Shown here piece by piece: positions 1 to 6,012 of a stretch of 12,234 nucleotides of DNA; the stretch's first letter is position 1; each line of letters starts with the position of its first letter. The stretch covers positions 1 through 12,234 of the forward strand of contig CAMRAP010000026.1 in NCBI GenBank assembly GCA_947039985.1, written 5' to 3'. Below the pieces are notes generated by a model. The model saw nothing but the letters and a program-made list of their open reading frames with translations, ran no database searches and was not told the origin of the DNA. Origin of the DNA: an uncultured Odoribacter sp. (GTDB lineage Bacteria > Bacteroidota > Bacteroidia > Bacteroidales > Marinifilaceae). Made by a program: the position numbers and the translations under genes.

Positions 1-34
1 TGTCTATTAGCTCACCTGTTACACTCGTATCCAT
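1..34 (-). CDS. Possible 5' end of a divergent gene, cut by the window edge
   Basis: Read on the minus strand, an ATG at 34-32 opens a frame of eleven codons (MDTSVTGELID) that runs off the window without a stop. A divergent gene here would make 35-256 a shared promoter region. The evidence is thin: eleven codons are too few to identify anything. Two plus-strand frames are also open from the edge (to stops at 34-36 and 54-56), so this could instead be the tail of an upstream plus-strand gene. No product can be proposed. Confidence 0.22.
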   Translation of the reverse strand, partial: MDTSVTGELID

Positions 35-158
35 GATATATTCCACTTATCAGTAAGTAGAGTTAAATTGCATAAATATACACCACAACGCACAATATGC
101 ACTTATTATGCGTAGATTGTGAATAAATATGTGTATATTTGTCGATCTTTATTCCTTA

Positions 159-190
159 TTTGTGTGGAATCATATAAAATAGGGTATTTG
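159..190 (+). promoter_or_regulatory. Candidate promoter of the aconitase operon
   Basis: The 222 bp before aconitase are AT-rich and hold no other convincing gene. TTTG at 159-162 could be a Bacteroidota -33 box. It lies 20 nt before GGTATTTG (183-190), which keeps the TTTG half of the TAnnTTTG -7 consensus but lacks the leading TA. Transcription would start near 195-198, giving a leader of about 60 nt. The start codon follows an A-rich stretch without a Shine-Dalgarno sequence, which is normal in this phylum. The spacing fits, but the -7 match is imperfect. Confidence 0.3.
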
Positions 191-256
191 ATGTAACAAC
201 ATCTATCTCTATACTCGTTACTTATAGAATAGAAGTAAAAATAGAAAATAATAAGC

Positions 257-2494
257 ATGATGGTTAAAAGTGATATTGCCGAATTTTACAGAGAATACAC
301 GGAAAGAATTGACAAAGCAAAAAAAGCCTTAAATCGCCCATTAACAATAACAGAAAAGGTGCTTTATGCGCATACTTATCACCCAGAAGATGTTCGAGAA
401 TTTCGACGAGGTGAAGAATATGTTGATTTCAAAATAGATAGAATAGCTATGCAAGATGCCACTGCTCAGATGGCGATGTTGCAATTTATGAATGCAGGAA
501 AATCAAAAAGTATGGTGGCTGCTAGTATTCATTGCGACCATTTGATTGAGGCGCACAAAGGAGAACTAGCTGACTTAGCGCATGCCATTGATGTAAACAA
601 AGAGGTGTATTCATTCCTTGGAGACGTTGCTTCGAAATATGGTATAGATTATTGGAAAGCAGGTGCAGGGATTATCCATCAAATAGTGTTTGAAAATTAT
701 GCCATGCCTGGAACAATGATGCTGGGTACTGATTCGCATACGCCCAATGCTGGAGGAATGGGTATGATAGCCATAGGTGTAGGTGGAGCAGATGCTGTGG
801 ATGTGATGGTTGGATTGCCTTGGGAGCTTAAAATTCCAAAGATTATAGGTGTTCGATTGAGCGGTAAGTTAAATGCTTGGTGCTCTGCTAAGGATGTTAT
901 TTTAAAACTAGCTGGTATATTGACTGTAAAAGGGGGTACCAATTCGATTATAGAATATTTTGGAGAGGGTGTACAGACAATCTGTGCAACTGGAAGGTCA
1001 ACTATTTGTAATATGGGTGCAGAAGTGGGAGCAACCACCTCTATCTTTGCTTACGATAAGCTGTCGGCAGATTACCTTTGTGCTACTGGCCGCAAGGATT
1101 TAGCAGAGGTAGCAACAGAGTATATGGCAGACTTAAATTCTGACAAAGAGATTGCTTTAGCCCCTGAAAAATACTACGACCGTATCATTGATATCAACTT
1201 ATCGGAACTAGAACCCTATATTAATGGTCCTTTTTCGCCAGATTTAGCGCATCCTATTTCTGAATTTGCTGCTTTTATAAAAGAGAAAGGCTATCCACAA
1301 AAAATGTCTGTCGGCTTGATTGGCTCGTGTACCAATTCATCTTATAATGATTTAGCACGTGCTGCATCGGTGGCTAAGGATGCAATGAGTAAGGGAGTGA
1401 AACCGAAAGCTGATTTGCTGATTAATCCAGGTAGTGAGTTGGTGAAACAGACTGCTGAGCGGGATGGTATTTTACAAATTTTGCGGGATAAAGGAGCCGT
1501 AATTATGGCAAATGCTTGTGGTGCATGTATTGGTCAGTGGAAGCGGGAACCAGTGGGTTCAACGGAGCGTAATTCGATCGTAACCTCCTTTAATCGAAAT
1601 TTTGCCAAGCGTGCAGATGGAAATCCCAATACATTTGCCTTTGTTGCATCGCCAGAGCTTGTGATGGCTTTTACTTTGTCGGGAGATTTAACTTTTAATC
1701 CCTTAACAGATACCATTGATGGCGTAAAATTAGCAGAACCTTTGGGTGATGTTCTTCCTCAAAATGGATTTGTATTTGATAACAATGGATTTGTTGCTCC
1801 CCTAGGAGTGGATAGAGCCATTGATATAGACAAGGAATCGCAACGTCTACAAGTGTTACAGCCTTTTAATAGCTGGGATGGCAAAGATTTGATTGATTTA
1901 CCGCTCTTGATAAAATGTGCCGGAAAGTGTACCACCGATCATATCTCTATGGCAGGAAAATGGTTGCGTTTTAGAGGGCATCTACAAAATATTTCAGACA
2001 ATCTGCTGTTAGGAGCAATTAATGCATTTACCAATCAGGCAGGAGAAGCGTATAACACCTTAACAGGAGAATATGCTAATGTGGCTGAAGTGGCAAAAGC
2101 ATATAAAGCTGAAAATATCAGCTCTATAGTGCTTGCAGAAGAAAATTATGGAGAAGGATCTTCTCGTGAACACGCTGCAATGGAGCCTCGTTTTTTGAAT
2201 GTAAAGGCTGTTGTTGTTAAATCGTTCGCAAGAATACATGAAACAAACTTAAAAAAACAGGGTATGTTAGCACTTACTTTTAAGTGTGCTGAAGATTATG
2301 CCTTGATCAAAGAAACAAATACATTGTCGATTATAGGCTTGACAGATTTTAAAGAAAATCAAGCTTTAACAATGCAAATCAAACATTCAGATCATACCAT
2401 AGATACGATATTACTAAATCATACATACAATGCACAACAAATCGAATGGTTTAAAGCTGGAAGTGCACTAAATTGGACAAAGAATGGAAAATAA
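257..2494 (+). CDS. acnA: Aconitate hydratase (aconitase), mitochondrial-like type
   Basis: This cytoplasmic [4Fe-4S] enzyme interconverts citrate and isocitrate through cis-aconitate. At 745 residues it matches the mitochondrial-type family, which is shorter than the roughly 890-residue AcnA/IRP type. The cluster ligands are visible as Cys358 (in GSCTNSS) and Cys421/Cys424 (in ACGACIG). The C-terminal swivel domain has the active-site loop GEGSSREHAA, with the catalytic Ser at 635-636 and Arg637. The N-terminal TDSHTPNAGG motif is intact. Two Met codons stand in tandem (257 and 260); the first is used here, but the second is equally possible. It is the first gene of an operon with isocitrate dehydrogenase and citrate synthase, and its last codons overlap the next start by 11 nt. 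A mitochondrial-like aconitase has been described in Bacteroides fragilis, and this appears to be its orthologue. No key residue is missing. Confidence 0.96.
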   Translation: MMVKSDIAEFYREYTERIDKAKKALNRPLTITEKVLYAHTYHPEDVREFRRGEEYVDFKIDRIAMQDATAQMAMLQFMNAGKSKSMVAASIHCDHLIEAHKGELADLAHAIDVNKEVYSFLGDVASKYGIDYWKAGAGIIHQIVFENYAMPGTMMLGTDSHTPNAGGMGMIAIGVGGADAVDVMVGLPWELKIPKIIGVRLSGKLNAWCSAKDVILKLAGILTVKGGTNSIIEYFGEGVQTICATGRSTICNMGAEVGATTSIFAYDKLSADYLCATGRKDLAEVATEYMADLNSDKEIALAPEKYYDRIIDINLSELEPYINGPFSPDLAHPISEFAAFIKEKGYPQKMSVGLIGSCTNSSYNDLARAASVAKDAMSKGVKPKADLLINPGSELVKQTAERDGILQILRDKGAVIMANACGACIGQWKREPVGSTERNSIVTSFNRNFAKRADGNPNTFAFVASPELVMAFTLSGDLTFNPLTDTIDGVKLAEPLGDVLPQNGFVFDNNGFVAPLGVDRAIDIDKESQRLQVLQPFNSWDGKDLIDLPLLIKCAGKCTTDHISMAGKWLRFRGHLQNISDNLLLGAINAFTNQAGEAYNTLTGEYANVAEVAKAYKAENISSIVLAEENYGEGSSREHAAMEPRFLNVKAVVVKSFARIHETNLKKQGMLALTFKCAEDYALIKETNTLSIIGLTDFKENQALTMQIKHSDHTIDTILLNHTYNAQQIEWFKAGSALNWTKNGK

Positions 2495-3746
2495 AATTGA
2501 GGTTAAAGATGGAAAGATGGTCGTTCCTAACAAAGTGGTTATACCATTTATTGAAGGGGATGGCATAGGACAGGAAATAACATTTGCGATGTGTCAGGTG
2601 GTTAATATTGCCGTAGCAAAATGCTATGGAGGTGAGCGAGAAATCTTATGGAAAGAAGTCTATGCTTCAAGCAAAGCAGAGAAATTCTTTCATACTCCTC
2701 TACCCGATGAAACACTTACAGCATTTAAGGAGTACGTTGTGGGTATAAAGGGGCCACTTTTCACCCCTATTTCGGGGGGACGTAGATCTTTGAATGTGGC
2801 TTTGCGACAAGATTTAGATTTGTATGCTTGCGTGCGACCAGTGAAATATTATGCAGGAATATCTTCGCCAGTGAAGTATCCTGAAAAAGTAAATATGACT
2901 GTTTTTAGAGAGAATACAGAGGATATATATGCAGGTATTGAGTGGGAAGCGGGAACGCCTGAGGCGGATAAATTTTATCGCTTTTTACAGGATGAGATGG
3001 GAGTAACTAAGGTACGTTTTCCAAACACTTCATCGTTTGGAGTAAAACCAGTATCAAAGGAGGGTAGCGAGCGATTGATTCGTTCAGCCATGGAGTTTGC
3101 ACTAAAAAATAGGAAACCATCTTTAACCCTTGTTCATAAAGGGAATATTATGAAGTTTACAGAGGGTGGATTTAAGAAATGGGGCTATGAATTATGTGAA
3201 CGTGAGTATAAAGATCAATGTTTCACGATGAACAGCTACGATCAGATAAAAAATGAGCAGGGAGTTGATGATGCAAAGCAAGCTTTAGCAGATGCCAAAG
3301 CAGCAGGAAAACTGATTATTAAAGATGTGATTGCAGATGCTTTTTTGCAGAATGCCATTCTATATCCAGCTGATTATTCAGTGATTGCAACACTTAATTT
3401 GAATGGAGATTATGTTTCGGATCTATTGGCAGCACAAGTTGGAGGAATAGGTATTGCTCCAGGTGCAAATATCAACTACACCTCTTGTCATGCCATCTTT
3501 GAAGCGACACATGGAACAGCCCCCGATATTGCAGGTATGAATATAGCCAATCCTTGCTCCATGTTTTTGTCGGCAGTGATGATGCTTGAATATATAGGAT
3601 GGACAGAAGCCGCACAAGCGATAGATGTTGCTATTCAGACCTGTTTTTCAGAAGGAAAAGCCACCTCAGATTTGGCTACTGGTATGGATCATGCAGAGGC
3701 ATTGTCTTTATCGCAATTTACATCCCAGTTAATCAATAAATTATAA
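2484..3746 (+). CDS. icd: Isocitrate dehydrogenase, probably NAD+-dependent
   Basis: It oxidatively decarboxylates isocitrate to 2-oxoglutarate in the cytoplasm. At 420 residues it aligns end to end with E. coli Icd, whose sequence I recall. The isocitrate-binding motif RSLNVALRQ has Ser102 (equivalent to E. coli Ser113), Asn104 and Arg108. ENTEDIYAGIEW, VHKGNIMKFTEG and the metal-site stretch IKDVIADAFLQ are also present. An insertion of about 15 residues precedes that stretch. The coenzyme pocket is unlike that of E. coli: Lys344, Tyr345 and Val351 are replaced by Asp348, Ile349 and Ala355, and Tyr391 and Arg395 by Ser395 and Thr399. Asp-Ile-Ala at these sites is the known signature of NAD+-specific prokaryotic enzymes, so NAD+ use is inferred. 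The ATG lies inside the end of the aconitase gene (11-nt overlap), implying translational coupling. Confidence 0.95.
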   Translation: MENKIEVKDGKMVVPNKVVIPFIEGDGIGQEITFAMCQVVNIAVAKCYGGEREILWKEVYASSKAEKFFHTPLPDETLTAFKEYVVGIKGPLFTPISGGRRSLNVALRQDLDLYACVRPVKYYAGISSPVKYPEKVNMTVFRENTEDIYAGIEWEAGTPEADKFYRFLQDEMGVTKVRFPNTSSFGVKPVSKEGSERLIRSAMEFALKNRKPSLTLVHKGNIMKFTEGGFKKWGYELCEREYKDQCFTMNSYDQIKNEQGVDDAKQALADAKAAGKLIIKDVIADAFLQNAILYPADYSVIATLNLNGDYVSDLLAAQVGGIGIAPGANINYTSCHAIFEATHGTAPDIAGMNIANPCSMFLSAVMMLEYIGWTEAAQAIDVAIQTCFSEGKATSDLATGMDHAEALSLSQFTSQLINKL

Positions 3747-3757
3747 AAATAAATCAT

Positions 3758-5116
3758 ATGAAAAGAGAGCATCTAATTTATAAATTATCGGAGACGATAA
3801 AAACCACATCACGCATTGAAAGTGACCTATTTAAGACCTATAATGTGAAGCGTGGTTTGAGAAATGAAGACCATTCAGGTGTATTAGTCGGATTGACGCA
3901 TATTGGTGATGTGGTTGGTTATAAAAAAAGTGAAGATGGAGGTATCGTTCAAGCTATTCCAGGGAAATTGGTATATAGAGGGATTGATGTTGAGGATTTA
4001 GTGGAAGGAGTTGTGGCAGAAGGTAGGCAAGGGTTCGAAGAGACCGTATTTTTACTTTTGTCTGGTTATCTTCCTGATGCAGAGGAGTTAGAAACCTTTA
4101 AATCTTTGCTTATTGATTCAATGACTCTTGCTCACAAGAGTACGATGAGTATCATTGATATGCAGGGACAAAATATAATGAATATATTGTCACGTACCGT
4201 ATTGGGAATGTACACATTTGATAATGAACCAGATGATACGTCACGCGATAATTTGATACGTCAATCCATAGATTTAATATCTAAACTTCCAACCGTAGTT
4301 GCGTATGCATACAATATTGTAAGGCATTCACAGCAAGGTTTAAGTTTACACATAAGACACCCACAAAAGGATTGGTCGATAGCAGAAAACTTTTTGTATT
4401 TATTAAAGGGACATAATTACACTGATTTAGAGGTTAAAATTCTAGATGTTGCATTGATATTACATGCAGAGCATGGTGGAGGTAACAACTCAACATTTAC
4501 GGTTCGTGTAACCAGTTCATCAGGTACAGATACCTATTCATCAATAGCTGCTGCGATTGGTTCTTTAAAAGGTCCTTTGCATGGTGGTGCAAACTTAGCA
4601 GTTATGGGAATGTTTGAGCATCTAAAGCATAATATTTCAGATTGGACCAATGTTGAGGAGATAGATAAATATTTATACCGCATGCTGAATAAAGAGGTTT
4701 ATAATAAAACGGGCTTGATTTATGGTATTGGTCATGCTATTTATACCGTATCAGATCCTCGTGCTTTAGTGCTAAAGAAAATGAGTCGTAAACTGGCAGA
4801 GGAGAAGAACCGGGTGGAAGAATTTAAATTCCTGGAACTTTTGGAAGAACGTGCAGTGGAGTGTTTCATGGAATTTAAGGGCGATAAAGTAGGCAAGCGT
4901 GTTTGTGCAAATGTTGACTTCTATTCAGGTTTTGTTTATGATATGATTGGCTTACCGGAAGAGGTCTACACGCCTCTATTTGCTATCAGTAGAATTGCTG
5001 GTTGGTGTGCGCATAGAATAGAGGAATTAACCTTTGATAAACGTAGAATCATTCGCCCTGCTTACAAAAATGTAATCACGGAAAACAATCAATTTATTCC
5101 ACTTAACAAAAGATAA
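3758..5116 (+). CDS. gltA: Citrate synthase
   Basis: It condenses oxaloacetate and acetyl-CoA to citrate, supplying the substrate for the two genes upstream. It has 452 residues. The catalytic triad is intact: His275 in GPLHGGAN, His326 in GIGHAIY and Asp387 in NVDFYSG. The oxaloacetate-side His236/His239 lie in LHAEHGGGN, and the C-terminal RRIIRPAY element is present. The conserved core begins near residue 70 at GKLVYRGIDVEDL. The preceding segment, with KRGLRNEDHSGVLVGLT, resembles the N-terminus seen in anaerobic Firmicutes and Bacteroidota enzymes and differs from the N-terminus of E. coli GltA. Only 11 nt separate it from the isocitrate dehydrogenase stop, so it is the third gene of the operon. 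No 2-methylcitrate genes lie nearby, which supports citrate rather than methylcitrate synthesis. Confidence 0.95.
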   Translation: MKREHLIYKLSETIKTTSRIESDLFKTYNVKRGLRNEDHSGVLVGLTHIGDVVGYKKSEDGGIVQAIPGKLVYRGIDVEDLVEGVVAEGRQGFEETVFLLLSGYLPDAEELETFKSLLIDSMTLAHKSTMSIIDMQGQNIMNILSRTVLGMYTFDNEPDDTSRDNLIRQSIDLISKLPTVVAYAYNIVRHSQQGLSLHIRHPQKDWSIAENFLYLLKGHNYTDLEVKILDVALILHAEHGGGNNSTFTVRVTSSSGTDTYSSIAAAIGSLKGPLHGGANLAVMGMFEHLKHNISDWTNVEEIDKYLYRMLNKEVYNKTGLIYGIGHAIYTVSDPRALVLKKMSRKLAEEKNRVEEFKFLELLEERAVECFMEFKGDKVGKRVCANVDFYSGFVYDMIGLPEEVYTPLFAISRIAGWCAHRIEELTFDKRRIIRPAYKNVITENNQFIPLNKR

Positions 5117-5150
5117 ACCACAGAAGTATAAGAGATTAAATCAATATATC

Positions 5151-5930
5151 ATGCAATACAAATTTATTTTAATATTCAGTTTAGTACTACTTTCACTGAC
5201 TAGTAAGGCTATTGATAAAAAAAAGTGGCACAAGGTGTGGAGTGAAGAGTTTAGAGGCAAGACGATTGACAGCAGATGGTGGTCGGCAGCGCCTCGTTCT
5301 CGTGCAGATTGGAGTCGTTATCAAAGTAAAGATCCACGATGTACTTATCAGCGTGGAGGAGTTCTATATCTGAGAGGTATTGTTAATGACAATTTAGAAA
5401 GTGACTCTGTTCCATACTTAACAGGTGGATTAGTGTCAAAAGATAAATTTTCATTTAAGCATGGAAAGATAGAGATACGCGCAAAGCTACAGAGTGCTCA
5501 AGGTGCTTGGCCTGCTCTGTGGCTATTAGGCGAAAAAAGGGGATGGCCCTTTAATGGAGAAATAGATATCATGGAACATTTGAACCATGATTCTATGATC
5601 TACCAAACCGTACATTCAGATTACACTTATAATAGAGGGGGTGGCAATAATCCTCCCAAAGGAGGTATGGCTGCACTGAATCCATTAGTATATAATACAT
5701 ATGGAGTGGAAATATATCCAAATAAAGTCTGCTTTTTCCTCAATGGAAAGCAGACATTTGTATATCCTAAGGCAGATCCTAGCATAGAGGGGCAATGGCC
5801 TTTCGATAACGATTTCTATATCGTACTATCACAACAATTAGAAGGAGTATGGGTGGGTAAGGCTGATCCAAAGCAATTGCCTGTAGAGATGTTAATCGAC
5901 TATATTAGAGTGTATGAGCCTAGAAAATAA
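5151..5930 (+). CDS. Secreted glycoside hydrolase family 16 endo-glycanase
   Basis: This is a retaining endo-acting hydrolase of the laminarinase/lichenase superfamily. Residues 1 to about 20 form a signal peptide (hydrophobic IFSLVLLSL, probable cleavage after SKA). There is no lipobox Cys, so a soluble periplasmic or secreted enzyme is expected. The rest is one GH16 beta-jelly-roll. GGLVSKDKFSFKHGKIEIRAK leads to the Trp-rich AWPALWLLG, then the catalytic motif GEIDIMEH with Glu137 as nucleophile, Asp139 as helper and Glu142 as acid/base. The C-terminal strand LIDYIRVYEP closes the fold. At 259 residues it is a lone catalytic domain without a carbohydrate-binding module. The ExDxxE form fits endo-beta-1,3- or mixed-linkage glucanases, but Bacteroidota GH16 enzymes also cut host O-glycans and algal galactans, so the substrate is open. 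It lies 34 nt after citrate synthase with no visible promoter of its own. Confidence 0.9.
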   Translation: MQYKFILIFSLVLLSLTSKAIDKKKWHKVWSEEFRGKTIDSRWWSAAPRSRADWSRYQSKDPRCTYQRGGVLYLRGIVNDNLESDSVPYLTGGLVSKDKFSFKHGKIEIRAKLQSAQGAWPALWLLGEKRGWPFNGEIDIMEHLNHDSMIYQTVHSDYTYNRGGGNNPPKGGMAALNPLVYNTYGVEIYPNKVCFFLNGKQTFVYPKADPSIEGQWPFDNDFYIVLSQQLEGVWVGKADPKQLPVEMLIDYIRVYEPRK

Positions 5931-5954
5931 ATGATAAATCAGAAAATACCCTTC

Positions 5955-5990
5955 TTTAGTGCATTATCTCAGTTAATTCGCTTAATTTCG
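5955..5990 (+). promoter_or_regulatory. Weak candidate promoter of the peptidase/barrel gene
   Basis: The 82-bp gap between the GH16 stop and the next start contains TAATTTCG at 5983-5990. This is one base off the Bacteroidota -7 consensus TAnnTTTG. TTTAG at 5955-5959 is a loose -33 candidate, about 23 nt upstream. A start near 5996 would give a leader of roughly 17 nt. No hairpin terminator is seen in the gap, so read-through from GH16 remains an alternative. Confidence 0.25.
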
Positions 5991-6012
5991 CATTTTTATT
6001 ACAGATTAAGAT

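Noticed and set aside
91..121. Inverted repeat CACAAT/ATTGTG with a 19-nt spacer
   Set aside because: The arms are only 6 bp, in AT-rich DNA where such pairs are frequent. It matches no known operator geometry.
134..141. TATATTTG, a perfect TAnnTTTG -7 box before aconitase
   Set aside because: The nearest upstream TTG (117-119) is only 14 nt away, against the expected 19-21, and a start here would give a leader of over 100 nt. It was kept only as an alternative to the 159-190 candidate.
697..1038. 113-codon open frame on the minus strand inside aconitase
   Set aside because: It is antisense to a fully conserved aconitase region including TDSHTPNAGG. Its translation is low-complexity (Pro, Ile, Ser rich) and resembles no protein I know. 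The other frames opposite the large genes were rejected for the same reason.
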